DNA of 48,123 nt from Lachnospiraceae bacterium (GTDB lineage: Bacteria > Bacillota > Clostridia > Lachnospirales > Lachnospiraceae): NCBI GenBank assembly GCA_022791635.1, contig JAAVZL010000026.1, positions 1 to 48,123 of the forward strand, written 5' to 3'. The notes beneath the pieces were generated by a model. The model was given only the letters and a program-made list of their open reading frames with translations, ran no database searches and was not told the DNA's origin. A program made the position numbers and the translations under genes. Each line of letters begins with the position of its first letter. Position 1 is the first letter of the stretch. Below are positions 16,045 to 24,296 of the stretch, one piece after another.

Positions 16045-16797
16045 TTAGTTTAATAAAAGCTCGATGGGGCAGTGATCGGAGCCGAAAATATCGGTGTGAA
16101 TTTTTGCATCCGCTAGGCGCTCCTTCAGCCGCTCCGATACAATAAAGTAATCGATCCGCCAGCCTGCATTTTTCTCCCGGGCACGGAACCGGTAGGACCA
16201 CCAGGAGTAGACGCCCTCTTTATCCGGGTAAAAATAGCGGAAGGTATCCACAAAGCCGGAATGGAGAGCCTTGGTCATTTTCTCCCGCTCCTCGTCGGTG
16301 AAGCCGGCATTTTTCCGATTGGTCTTGGGATTTTTGAGGTCGATCTCCTGGTGGGCAACGTTCAAATCTCCGCAGTAGATCACAGGCTTCTTTTCATCCA
16401 GACTTTGGATGTAGCGAAGAAAATCGTCCTCCCATTTCATGCGGTAGGAAAGCCTTGCAAGGCCGTCCTGGGAGTTGGGCGTGTAGACGGTCACCAGATA
16501 AAAATCGGCGAATTCCAGGGTAATGACCCGGCCCTCGTGATCGTGCTCCTCTATGCCGATTCCATAGGAGACCGACAAGGGCTCTTTTTTGGTGAAGACA
16601 GCCGTTCCGCTGTAGCCTTTTTTCTCCGCATAATTCCAGTATTGATGGTAGCCGGGAAGCGTAAGCGCAATCTGGCCTTCCTGAAGCTTTGTTTCCTGGA
16701 GGCAGAAAATGTCTGCATTCAGCTTCTCAAAATCCTCCATAAAGTTCTTGCCCACACAGGCCCGCAGGCCATTCACATTCCAGGAAATAAATTTCAT
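16045..16797 (-). CDS. xth: Exodeoxyribonuclease III / AP endonuclease
   Basis: A 250-residue EEP-family nuclease that cuts at abasic sites in base excision repair and degrades duplex DNA 3' to 5'. Motifs: FISWNVNGLRA at the N-terminus, CLQETKLQ with the metal-binding Glu, GDLNVAHQEIDL, YSWWSYRF, WRIDYF, and SDHCPIELLL with the catalytic His. The start at 16797 has GGAGGAG upstream on the minus strand and gives the standard N-terminus; the frame is open further upstream but that part is not protein-like. Length is normal for ExoA. Confidence 0.95.
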   Translation of the reverse strand: MKFISWNVNGLRACVGKNFMEDFEKLNADIFCLQETKLQEGQIALTLPGYHQYWNYAEKKGYSGTAVFTKKEPLSVSYGIGIEEHDHEGRVITLEFADFYLVTVYTPNSQDGLARLSYRMKWEDDFLRYIQSLDEKKPVIYCGDLNVAHQEIDLKNPKTNRKNAGFTDEEREKMTKALHSGFVDTFRYFYPDKEGVYSWWSYRFRAREKNAGWRIDYFIVSERLKERLADAKIHTDIFGSDHCPIELLLN

Positions 16798-16870
16798 AAC
16801 ACTCCTCCGTTTCCGCTTTGCGTCTTTCGCCACAAAAGGTTTGCTTTTTCCGTTCGTTTTACATATAATG

Positions 16871-16899
16871 ATAATAGTTGTTACAGTTCGTTCTGTGAA
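16871..16899 (-). promoter_or_regulatory. Promoter for the exonuclease III gene
   Basis: On the minus strand TTCACA (16894-16899), 17 bases, TATTAT (16871-16876). The inverted repeat at 16880-16906 covers its -35 and spacer. Confidence 0.5.
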
Positions 16900-16906
16900 C
16901 GGTAAC
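16880..16906. promoter_or_regulatory. Inverted repeat in the xth/sugar-kinase divergent region
   Basis: GTTACAGTTC (16880-16889) and GAACGGTAAC (16897-16906) form a palindrome with one mismatch around GTTCTGT. It overlaps the leftward promoter and lies about 70 bases upstream of the kinase start, so it could be a repressor operator. A TATAGT -10-like site for the kinase is at 16929-16934 without a good -35, which would suit activation or weak expression. Confidence 0.45.
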
Positions 16907-16973
16907 GAATGGCTGTAGTCAATCTGATTATAGTGATTTTTACAAAGAAAGTAAAGGGGAAAGGATGAGGAAA

Positions 16974-17936
16974 ATGGAAAAAGCATATGATGTTACGGCA
17001 ATTGGGGAATTGTTGATTGATTTTACGGAAAACGGGTTAAGTTCCCAGGGGAATCCTCTGCTTGAGGCCAATCCGGGCGGTGCTCCTTGCAATGTGCTTG
17101 CCATGCTGAATAATCTCGGGAAAAAGACGGGATTTATCGGAAAAGTGGGGGATGACCAGTTTGGAAAAACCCTTAGAGATACTTTGGTGGAGCTTGGTAT
17201 CGGAACTGACAACCTTCTTCTGGATAAAGTGGTGCATACCACACTGGCTTTTGTTCATACGGCAGCGGACGGAGACCGGGATTTCTCCTTTTACCGGAAG
17301 CCGGGGGCGGATATGATGCTGACGGAAGCCGAGGTGCAGGAGGATTTGATAGCACAGAGCCGTATCCTTCATTTTGGCACGCTGTCTCTGACGGACGAGC
17401 CGGTGCGCAGCGCTACGAAGAAGGCTTTGGAGTATGCGAAGAAGCATGATGTGATGGTGACCTTTGACCCCAACCTCAGGCCGCCTCTGTGGAATAATCT
17501 CCAGGATGCCAAGGAGCAGATCTGGTTTGGCCTGTCCAAGTGCGCTGCGGTGAAGATGTCCGAGGAGGAGCTGGAGTTTATCACCGGGGAGAGAAGCCTG
17601 GACCGGGGCGTAGAGGCAGTGCGGAACCGCTTTGATATTCCTCTTATCTGCATTACCATGGGGAAGAAGGGCAGTAAGGCTTATTACGGTGACCATATAT
17701 CCGTTGAGAAGGCGGGCTTTGTCCAGGAGCATACCATTGAGACGACGGGTGCGGGAGATACCTTCTGTGCAAGTATGTTGAATTTTATTCTGGATCACGG
17801 TCTTCTGAATCTGACAGAAGCGGATCTTAAGGAGATGCTGACCTTTGCCAATGCGGCGGCCTCCATTATTACCACGCGCAAGGGAGCTTTGCGGGTGATG
17901 CCTACGGTAGATGAGGTAAAGGCGTTGTTGGGATAA
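16974..17936 (+). CDS. PfkB-family sugar kinase, probable fructokinase
   Basis: A kinase of 320 residues from ATG 16974 (the ATG at 16965 sits too close to the GGGAAAGG). It phosphorylates a sugar with ATP. Signatures: AIGELLIDF at the N-terminus, NPGGAPCNVLAML (PfkB signature 1), and TIETTGAGDTFCASML with the catalytic Asp (signature 2). The overall pattern matches fructokinases of the ScrK-like PfkB group. argS starts 16 bases downstream, so both are likely in one transcript although unrelated in pathway. Confidence 0.9.
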   Translation: MEKAYDVTAIGELLIDFTENGLSSQGNPLLEANPGGAPCNVLAMLNNLGKKTGFIGKVGDDQFGKTLRDTLVELGIGTDNLLLDKVVHTTLAFVHTAADGDRDFSFYRKPGADMMLTEAEVQEDLIAQSRILHFGTLSLTDEPVRSATKKALEYAKKHDVMVTFDPNLRPPLWNNLQDAKEQIWFGLSKCAAVKMSEEELEFITGERSLDRGVEAVRNRFDIPLICITMGKKGSKAYYGDHISVEKAGFVQEHTIETTGAGDTFCASMLNFILDHGLLNLTEADLKEMLTFANAAASIITTRKGALRVMPTVDEVKALLG

Positions 17937-17952
17937 AGCTGCGAGGAGAAAA

Positions 17953-19731
17953 ATGACGATGAAAAAATTGTTGGATTTGATCACGGAGGAGGTTGTGAAG
18001 GCGTTTGTGGCCTGCGGCTATGAGAGAGAGTACGGAAAGGTGACGCTCTCCAACCGGCCGGATCTCTGTGAGTATCAGTGTAACGGAAGTATGGCGGGAG
18101 CCAAGAAGTATCACTGTGCGCCCATTCAGATTGCAACGAAGGTGGTGGAGGAGCTTCAGAAAAGCGCTGTGTTTGAGGAGGCCCTGGCGGTGAATCCGGG
18201 TTTTATCAATCTGAAGGTCAGCGCCTCCTTTGTGCAGAATTATCTCCGGGAAATGTTAGCGGATGAGCGGCTGGGCTGTGAGAAGGCAGCGGAGCCGAAG
18301 ACGATGATCATTGATTACGGCGGACCCAATGTGGCCAAGCCTCTGCACGTGGGGCATCTGCGCTCGGCCATCATCGGGGAGAGTGTGAAGCGCCTTGGAC
18401 GCTTTGTGGGGCATCGGGTGCTCGGAGATATTCATCTGGGAGACTGGGGCTTGCAGATGGGGCTCATTATCACGGAGCTAAAAAAACGAAAGCCGGATCT
18501 TCCCTATTTTGACGAGAGCTTTGCGGGAGCGTATCCGAAGGAAGCGCCCTTTACCATCTCGGAGCTGGAGGAGATCTATCCGGCGGCCAGTAAGCGTTCC
18601 GAGAAGGATGAGGCTTATAAGGAGGAGGCCATGGAGGCCACCTACCTGGTTCAGCACGGTCATCGGGGATATCAGGCGGTTTTGCGGCATATTTTAGAGG
18701 TTTCGGTAGCGGATTTGAAGAAGAATTATGCCAATTTGCAGGTGGAGTTTGATCTGTGGAAGGGGGAGTCGGACGCTCAGCCCTATATTCCGGGACTGGT
18801 GGCAGAGCTTAAGGAAAAGGGCTTTGCCTATGAGAGCGAGGGGGCTCTTGTGGTGGATGTGAAGGAGGATACGGATACCAAGGAGGTTCCGCCCTGTATG
18901 ATTCTCAAGTCGGACGGGGCTTCTCTTTATACGACGACGGATCTGGCTACCATTGTGGAGCGGATGAAGCTTTATCATCCGGATGAGATTGTTTATGTGG
19001 TGGACAAGCGGCAGGAGATGCATTTTGTTCAGGTGTTCCGCTGTGCCCGGAGGACGGGGCTTGTGGAGAGTGAGACAGGGCTTCGGTTTTTGGGCTTTGG
19101 GACTATGAACGGGACGGACGGGAAGCCCTTTAAGACCCGTGAGGGGGGCGTGATGCGTCTGGAGCATTTGATTGCGGATATCAATGAGGAGATGTACCGG
19201 AAGATTGTGGAGAATTCGGAAGGGGAGATTCCCGAGGAGGAGGCCAGGGAGACGGCACGGATTGTGGGGCTCTCTGCCATTAAGTATGGGGATTTGTCCA
19301 ACCAGGCTTCTAAGGATTATGTGTTTGACGTGGAGCGGTTCACTTCCTTTGAGGGGAATACGGGGCCTTATATTTTGTATACCATTGTGCGGATTAAGTC
19401 GATTTTGAATAAGTATCGGGAGATGGGGTTTGAGCCGGAAGACGGGGCGATTGGGATGCCGAAGGGTGAGACCCAGAAGAGTTTGATGCTTCGATTGGCC
19501 AGGTTTAACGGGGCGGTTGAGAATGCGTTTGAGGAGCTGGCGCCTCATAAAATTTGTGCTTATATTTATGAACTGGCCAATGGGTTTAATAAGTTTTATC
19601 ATGAGACGAAGATTTTGAAGGAGGAGGATGAGAGTACCCGTGAGGGGTTGATTGCGGTTTCGCTTTTGACGGAGCGGGTTTTGGAGACTTGTATTGGGAT
19701 TTTGGGGTTTGGGGCGCCGGAGAGGATGTGA
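17953..19731 (+). CDS. argS: Arginyl-tRNA synthetase
   Basis: A 592-residue class I synthetase that charges tRNA-Arg. It has an N-terminal additional domain, the HIGH box as HVGHLRS (about residue 136), a catalytic core with DWGLQMG, the KMSKS-equivalent loop KPFKTREGG, a DALR anticodon-binding domain and the usual C-terminal Met (APERM). No T-box leader can exist here because the kinase gene ends 16 bases upstream. The 3' third uses codons ending in G and T much more than the 5' part. It converges on thiT across hairpin copy 4. Confidence 0.97.
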   Translation: MTMKKLLDLITEEVVKAFVACGYEREYGKVTLSNRPDLCEYQCNGSMAGAKKYHCAPIQIATKVVEELQKSAVFEEALAVNPGFINLKVSASFVQNYLREMLADERLGCEKAAEPKTMIIDYGGPNVAKPLHVGHLRSAIIGESVKRLGRFVGHRVLGDIHLGDWGLQMGLIITELKKRKPDLPYFDESFAGAYPKEAPFTISELEEIYPAASKRSEKDEAYKEEAMEATYLVQHGHRGYQAVLRHILEVSVADLKKNYANLQVEFDLWKGESDAQPYIPGLVAELKEKGFAYESEGALVVDVKEDTDTKEVPPCMILKSDGASLYTTTDLATIVERMKLYHPDEIVYVVDKRQEMHFVQVFRCARRTGLVESETGLRFLGFGTMNGTDGKPFKTREGGVMRLEHLIADINEEMYRKIVENSEGEIPEEEARETARIVGLSAIKYGDLSNQASKDYVFDVERFTSFEGNTGPYILYTIVRIKSILNKYREMGFEPEDGAIGMPKGETQKSLMLRLARFNGAVENAFEELAPHKICAYIYELANGFNKFYHETKILKEEDESTREGLIAVSLLTERVLETCIGILGFGAPERM

Positions 19732-19739
19732 GGACGGAC

Positions 19740-19960
19740 GGGCCCGCCGAAAAAGAAGCCGTGAGGCTTTTCCATATCCTGTGTTCGGACGATTGGCGTA
19801 CAGGCTGTCTGCTCTTGTCGGACGACCGCCGGGTGGATTTGACAGGCTTTGCCTGCCGGAATCTTTCTTGGCGTTCGTTCGCCAATATCAGACAGCCTGT
19901 GCGCCAATAGCCGGACACTGGATATCGGAAAAGCCTCACGGCTTCTTTTTCAGCGGGCCC
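19740..19960. repeat. Long-hairpin element, copy 4, between convergent argS and thiT
   Basis: A 221-bp inverted repeat. The outer arms 19740-19767 and 19933-19960 pair over 28 bases with one mismatch. The arm holds a run of A before a GC-rich stem (GAAAAAGAAGCC) and, on the other side, GGCTTCTTTTTC, so the outer stem alone would look like a two-way terminator. The core is forward (GTTCGGACGATTGGCGTACA left; GCGCCAATAGCCGGACACTG right), with matched changes in both halves: TTGGCG on the left, CGCCAA on the right. Confidence 0.88.
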
Positions 19961-19993
19961 TGATCGTTTAAGCGGGCGGTTGTAAAATCGATT

Positions 19994-20659
19994 CTAGGCG
20001 ATGGCCATTTGTTTTACGCGGACGAAGGCTTTGTTGACGGCGGGAATGGCCAGGACGATGAGGGTCATGGCGGCTTCGCAGCCTAAGTAGCTTCCGTTGT
20101 AGGCCAGGGAGTATAGGGGGGCGCTCATGCCGGTGCCTTTTGCGTAGGAGGCGAAGAAGATGAGGCCGGACAGGAAGGCGAAGAGGTAGCGGCCCAGGAC
20201 TCCGGCGATGTAGCCTTTGATGAGGCCGTTCTTTTTGTTGGAGAAGAGGCCGGAGAGGCCTAGGGCGCCGAAGGCCAGCAGGTAGTCGGTGATCATTTGG
20301 GGGAGGCTGATGATGTAGGGGTCTGAGATCAGCTGCAGAAGGCCGTAGGCGAAGCCGGTGATGAGGCCGGTGCGCAGGCCGTACCAGTATCCGATGCAGC
20401 AGATAAAGAGCATGGAGAAGAGGGTGACGGAGCCGCCCATGGGGGCTTCGAAGAGCTTTAGGAAGGAGGTGATCATTCCCAGGGCCATGGCGACGGCGGC
20501 GAATACCAGGGGTTTGGTTTGGATGCGCTTTTCTCCGGTGAGATAGCAGGCAAGTATCAGCAGGAATAAAATAGCGCCTATCAGGGCGCCGTAGCCGGCC
20601 CCTGTCAGGGAGTAAGAGGTTCCCCATTCATCTACAACCTTGTTTACAAAAATTGACAT
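19994..20659 (-). CDS. thiT: Thiamine ECF transporter S component ThiT
   Basis: A 221-residue membrane protein with about six segments, the substrate-binding subunit that captures thiamine for an energy-coupling-factor transporter; the shared ECF ATPases are not in this window. Recognisable stretches are ALGMITSFLKLFEAPMGGS and GYWYGLRTGLITGFAYGLLQL, close to ThiT proteins. The identification is strengthened by the TPP riboswitch directly upstream. AAAGGAGGA lies eight bases before ATG and can pair with a CCTCC upstream. Length is slightly above that of characterised ThiT proteins. Confidence 0.9.
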   Translation of the reverse strand: MSIFVNKVVDEWGTSYSLTGAGYGALIGAILFLLILACYLTGEKRIQTKPLVFAAVAMALGMITSFLKLFEAPMGGSVTLFSMLFICCIGYWYGLRTGLITGFAYGLLQLISDPYIISLPQMITDYLLAFGALGLSGLFSNKKNGLIKGYIAGVLGRYLFAFLSGLIFFASYAKGTGMSAPLYSLAYNGSYLGCEAAMTLIVLAIPAVNKAFVRVKQMAIA

Positions 20660-20666
20660 AAAAAAA

Positions 20667-20693
20667 TCCTCCTTTGCATGTTTTCACAGGAGG
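20667..20693 (-). promoter_or_regulatory. SD-sequestering hairpin of the thiT leader
   Basis: In the minus-strand RNA, CCUCCU (20688-20693) can pair with the thiT ribosome site AGGAGG (20668-20673) across a 14-base loop. It lies just 3' of the riboswitch aptamer, so ligand binding probably controls translation start rather than termination; no terminator with a U-run is seen. Confidence 0.55.
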
Positions 20694-20699
20694 GGATAC

Positions 20700-20795
20700 G
20701 AAAAGCAGCTTCCTTACGCCGGTATTAACCGGTTCAAGTATTGAGGGTCAGTGTAGTGCTACACTTTCTCAGCCTTAGGCTCCCCTAGCATTTTG
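20700..20795 (-). ncRNA. TPP (thiamine pyrophosphate) riboswitch
   Basis: The minus strand carries the THI-box core in order: GGGGAGCC, GGCUGAGA, GACCCU, GAACCGGUUAAUACCGGC and GUAAGGAAG. The spacing is as expected, with a short variable P3 stem (GUGUAG/CUACAC). It binds TPP and should reduce thiT expression when thiamine is plentiful. Confidence 0.95.
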
Positions 20796-20813
20796 TGCTA
20801 TGTGATTATCTTG

Positions 20814-20842
20814 ACTATACGCTTATAGCATGGATATGTCAA
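20814..20842 (-). promoter_or_regulatory. Promoter of the thiT riboswitch transcript
   Basis: On the minus strand TTGACA (20837-20842), 17 bases, TATAGT (20814-20819). Transcription would start about ten bases ahead of the aptamer. Confidence 0.8.
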
Positions 20843-20883
20843 GAAAAAAATGGTGGGAGATGCTTTTTTGGTGGATGGAAGTG

Positions 20884-20892
20884 TGCTATACT
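20884..20892 (+). promoter_or_regulatory. Extended -10 promoter for the esterase-like gene
   Basis: TGC followed by TATACT (20887-20892) is an extended -10 element. Only a T-run lies at the -35 position. It implies that the upstream part of the open frame, from 20830, is not translated. Confidence 0.5.
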
Positions 20893-20976
20893 GGTACTGT
20901 TGTGATTTCTGTCTGTGGGATGGGGAATCGGGAGGAAACCCGGACATTTTATAGAGAAATGGGGTGGATGCATTTT

Positions 20977-21849
20977 ATGATAAGGCTTCCAAGAAATACA
21001 AAGGTGATTGTGATTTTAAGCGCTCTGTGCTGTCTTCTTATGGTGGGGCTGAATCAGTATCAGAGGTCCTGGCGTACGATGGACGTGATTTTGTTTATGG
21101 GGCAGAGTAATATGAGTGGGGCGAACGGGGACGCCGCAAAGGCGCCGGAGCTTACGGAAGGGGCGGGGTATGAGTATCGGGCGGTTACGGATCCCGGCAG
21201 TCTTCATGTTCTTACGGAGCCTTTTGGGGAGAAGGAGCACCGGGAGGGAGCTTTGGATGATCGGGGGATTCTGGAGCGGAGGGGGTCTTTGGTGACTGCC
21301 TTTGTAAATGCATATTATGAGGAGACGGGAAGGCCGGTGGTGGCTGTCTCGGCCTCTCGGGGAAGCTCTTCCTTGAACGGCTGGCTGAATAAGGGGCTTA
21401 AGGAGGATGCGGCCGAGCGGCTTTCCGGGGCAAGGGAACGCCTGAAAAAGGAGAAAGTGCACATTGGCCATGTTTATATGGTCTGGTTTCAGGGGGAGGC
21501 GGATGCGAATCTGAAGCTTACCGGGGAGGAATATAAGGAGGGGCTTATGTCTCTTTATGCTTATATGGAGGAGCAGGGGGTGGAGCAGTGCTTTCTGATT
21601 CAGATAGGCCAGGATGAGACGGAACCGGAGTATCACCAGATCATTCGGGAGGCCCAGCTGGAGATTTGCGAGGAGGCGGAGGGGATGACGCTGGTATCGA
21701 CTCTGCCTGGGGAGTTAAATGGAGCTGAGATGAAGGATGAGGGGAGAATCCATTTTACCCAGGAGGCGCTGAATCTGATTGGTACGGACGCAGGAACTCG
21801 CGCAGGAGCCTGGGTGAGACAGCAGAAGGAAACGGGGAGGAAAGGGTGA
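20977..21849 (+). CDS. Membrane-anchored SGNH-like esterase (sialate O-acetylesterase-like domain)
   Basis: A protein of 290 residues from the chosen ATG 20977 (GGGGTGG nine bases upstream; ATGs at 20959 and 20968 are alternatives). An N-terminal anchor (VIVILSALCCLLMVGL) precedes a domain with ILFMGQSNMSG (nucleophile Ser in GQSN), ASRGSSSLNGW, VWFQGEADA and a closing IHFTQEALNLIG with the catalytic His. These are the blocks of the SASA/DUF303 carbohydrate esterase fold, which removes acetyl groups from sugars. It is held at the cell surface. The stop overlaps the next gene's GTG, so they are translationally coupled. Confidence 0.8.
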   Translation: MIRLPRNTKVIVILSALCCLLMVGLNQYQRSWRTMDVILFMGQSNMSGANGDAAKAPELTEGAGYEYRAVTDPGSLHVLTEPFGEKEHREGALDDRGILERRGSLVTAFVNAYYEETGRPVVAVSASRGSSSLNGWLNKGLKEDAAERLSGARERLKKEKVHIGHVYMVWFQGEADANLKLTGEEYKEGLMSLYAYMEEQGVEQCFLIQIGQDETEPEYHQIIREAQLEICEEAEGMTLVSTLPGELNGAEMKDEGRIHFTQEALNLIGTDAGTRAGAWVRQQKETGRKG

Positions 21850-22607
21850 GAGAAGAAGGAGCTCTAAAGCTTATAGGGAGAGTTGCCGTTCCCCTTGTTC
21901 TCTATGGACTTTTGGCGATGATGTATCCGACGCTTATGGGAGCGGTGTCCGGCGGACGGCTACTTCGGCCGGAGGCGGGGATGTGGCTTTTGACGGCGGG
22001 AAATCTGATGATGCTGCCGGTGTTCTGGCTGCTGTATCGGCGGGAACGAAAACAGAAGGGCGGGCAGCCGTTTAGGATTCGGGATCTTATTTTGTTGATT
22101 TTTGGAACCGTATGTATTTCCAGAGGGGTAAATGATTTTCTGGCCCTGACCTTCCTTCCCCGTCTGTTTCCGGGCTATGAGCGTCTGACCGAGGAAATCC
22201 TTGCCGGCAGCCTTTTCTCCCAGTTAGCAGCCGGCGTGTTAAGCGCGCCTCTTCTGGAGGAGGTTCTGATGCGTGGGGTGATCTACGGAAGACTCCGGGA
22301 GGAGATCAAAAATCCCCGGACCGCAATGCTTTTTAGCGCCCTGATTTTCGGGCTGTTTCACGGCAATGTGGTCCAGGGAATATATGCCTTTGTGCTGGGG
22401 CTCTTTTTTGCCCTGCTGTTTGAGGTCTATGATTCTCTGCTCCCGGCAATCCTGGCACATATGGCAGCCAATCTTACTTCGATTGTAGCGGCCGGGACAG
22501 AGAAGATTTTCTTTCTTCACCGGAATCTGGGCCTGTATTGTCTCATGACAGCAGGATTTATGCTGGCAGGAATGGTGGTTTTCCGCTATTTTTGGCGGCG
22601 CCTGTAA
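21846..22607 (+). CDS. CPBP-family intramembrane metalloprotease
   Basis: A 253-residue membrane protein with about seven hydrophobic segments. The CPBP (ABI) motifs are all present: EEVLMRG with E138, E139 and R143, FGLFHGN with H172, and HMAAN with H205 and N209. The family is related to Rce1 CAAX proteases and to bacteriocin self-immunity proteins. The start is GTG with GGGAGG upstream, overlapping the stop of the esterase-like gene. The substrate is unknown; the pairing suggests a joint surface or envelope role. Confidence 0.88.
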   Translation: MREEGALKLIGRVAVPLVLYGLLAMMYPTLMGAVSGGRLLRPEAGMWLLTAGNLMMLPVFWLLYRRERKQKGGQPFRIRDLILLIFGTVCISRGVNDFLALTFLPRLFPGYERLTEEILAGSLFSQLAAGVLSAPLLEEVLMRGVIYGRLREEIKNPRTAMLFSALIFGLFHGNVVQGIYAFVLGLFFALLFEVYDSLLPAILAHMAANLTSIVAAGTEKIFFLHRNLGLYCLMTAGFMLAGMVVFRYFWRRL

Positions 22608-22623
22608 GTTACCGTTTAGGCAA

Positions 22624-22827
22624 GCTGTGGAGAAAGCCGTTCTCTGGCTTTTCCGATATCCAGTGTCCGGCTGTTCGCGTACACACTGTCTGATATGGAC
22701 GAACATTGCCCCAAAACCTGTAAAATCAAAGAACGTAAAAGGGAATGTTCGTACAGAGCAGACAGTGTGTACGTGAACCGTCCGAACAATGGATATGGAA
22801 AAGCCAGAGAACGGCTTTCTCCACAGC
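22624..22827. repeat. Long-hairpin element, copy 5 (reverse orientation), between convergent genes
   Basis: A 204-bp inverted repeat. The outer arms 22624-22648 and 22803-22827 are perfect over 25 bases, and pairing continues inward through TTTTCC/GGAAAA with one mismatch. The core is reversed (CCAGTGTCCGGCTGTTCGCG on the left; GTGAACCGTCCGAACAATGG on the right). The left arm contains GAAAGCCGTTCTCTGG, related to GAAATCCGCTCTCTGC of copy 6. It fills the gap between the CPBP gene and the aldehyde dehydrogenase gene. Confidence 0.88.
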
Positions 22828-22836
22828 CCATCCGAT

Positions 22837-24216
22837 CTATTTCAAAAACATACGGATGAGCTTGCCATAGAGCTTCCGGTAGGGCTGGTACCGCATGGGA
22901 AGATCCAGCCAGGTTTTTTTGTCCACAATGCTTTTTTTATGGGAAAAGGTATCAAAGCCTGCTTTTCCGTGATAGGCTCCCATACCGCTCTCGCCAAAGC
23001 CTCCGAAGCCCATCTCACTGGTAGCCAGATGAATGACGGTATCATTGATGCACCCACCCCCAAAGCTGCAGCGGGAGGTGATCCTCCGGGCAATCGCCTT
23101 ATCTGAGGTAAAGAGATAGAGGGCCAGTGGGTGGGCCTTGGAGTTGATGAGCTCTATGGCCTCCTCCAGGGAAGTGTAGGTGAGGATGGGCAGCACGGGC
23201 CCGAAGATCTCCTCCTGCATACAGGCGTCCTCCCAGGTAACAGGGTCTAAGATGGTCGGCTCGATTTTGAGCGTCTCCGGATCAGAACCTCCGCCGTGCA
23301 CGGCCTTGGAGGAATCCAGAAGTCCCAGAATACGCTGAAAATGCTTTTCGCTTATGATTTTTCCATACTGAGGATTGGACAGAGGCTTTGGACCATATTG
23401 CTTTTCGATCTGCTTTTTCAGCTCTGCGATTAGAGGCTTTCGAATAGAGGGATCGCAGAGAATGTAGTCGGGAGCCACGCAGGTCTGTCCGCAATTTAGA
23501 TATTTTCCGAATACAATACGTCTGGCCGCCAGCTTTAAGTTGGCGGTTTTTTCTACGATGCAGGGGCTTTTCCCCCCAAGCTCCAGGGAAACGGGAGTCA
23601 GATATCTGGAGGCCTTTTCCATTACCTGACGGCCTACGGCCTGGCTTCCGGTGAAGAAGATGTAATCAAAATGCTCGTTTAACAGGCAGTTGTTTTCCGC
23701 TCTTCCTCCGGTGACTATGGCCACATAGGAGGGATCAAAGCATTCTGCAATCAGCCTCTGCATGCATTGGCTGGTGTGGGGCGAGTAGGCGCTGGGCTTT
23801 AGGATCACGGTATTTCCCGCGGCCAGAGCGTCCACCAGAGGCTCCATGGTGAGCAGAAAGGGGTAATTCCACGGGCTCATAACCAGGACCACACCGTAGG
23901 GGGAGGGCTTTTGGAAGCTGCGGGAATGGAACTGAGCCAGCGGGGTGTGAACCCGCTTTTCCCGGGCAAAGGAGCACAGATGACGCTCCATGTAGGTGAT
24001 TTCGCTTAAGGTCAACCCGGTCTCACACATGTAGCTTTCAAAGCTGCTCTTTCCCAGATCTGCCTGGATGGCCCGGTGGATTTGATCCTCATAATGGCGG
24101 ATAGTGTTTTTCAGCTTTTTCAGGGCCTCCAGGCGAGCTGGTAAGGGCAGGGTGGCGCCGGTGAGAAAGTATTGGCGCTGCTTTGCGATAAGGGCTTTTA
24201 TTTCTGTTTCATTCAT
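22837..24216 (-). CDS. Aldehyde dehydrogenase family protein
   Basis: A 459-residue NAD(P)-dependent aldehyde dehydrogenase of the class 3-like branch (short form, with a basic hydrophobic tail ending YRKLYGKLIRMFLK that may contact the membrane). Catalytic positions are visible: N117 in PWNYP, E212 in LELGGKSP, C246 in NCGQTC. It oxidises an aldehyde to the acid; medium or long-chain aldehydes are suggested by the branch only. It lies 80 bases after the alcohol dehydrogenase gene in the same leftward operon, so the two could interconvert alcohol, aldehyde and acid. Confidence 0.9.
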   Translation of the reverse strand: MNETEIKALIAKQRQYFLTGATLPLPARLEALKKLKNTIRHYEDQIHRAIQADLGKSSFESYMCETGLTLSEITYMERHLCSFAREKRVHTPLAQFHSRSFQKPSPYGVVLVMSPWNYPFLLTMEPLVDALAAGNTVILKPSAYSPHTSQCMQRLIAECFDPSYVAIVTGGRAENNCLLNEHFDYIFFTGSQAVGRQVMEKASRYLTPVSLELGGKSPCIVEKTANLKLAARRIVFGKYLNCGQTCVAPDYILCDPSIRKPLIAELKKQIEKQYGPKPLSNPQYGKIISEKHFQRILGLLDSSKAVHGGGSDPETLKIEPTILDPVTWEDACMQEEIFGPVLPILTYTSLEEAIELINSKAHPLALYLFTSDKAIARRITSRCSFGGGCINDTVIHLATSEMGFGGFGESGMGAYHGKAGFDTFSHKKSIVDKKTWLDLPMRYQPYRKLYGKLIRMFLK

Positions 24217-24296
24217 GGGTGTTCTCCTGTTCTCTTTATATAGAAGGGATTTACGGGCGATCCGAAGCGGGGTATTGGACCGAGGTACGGTTCCCG

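Noticed and set aside
20830..20976. Upstream start of the esterase-like gene at 20830
   Set aside because: It overlaps the thiT promoter and lies upstream of the gene's own extended -10 element.
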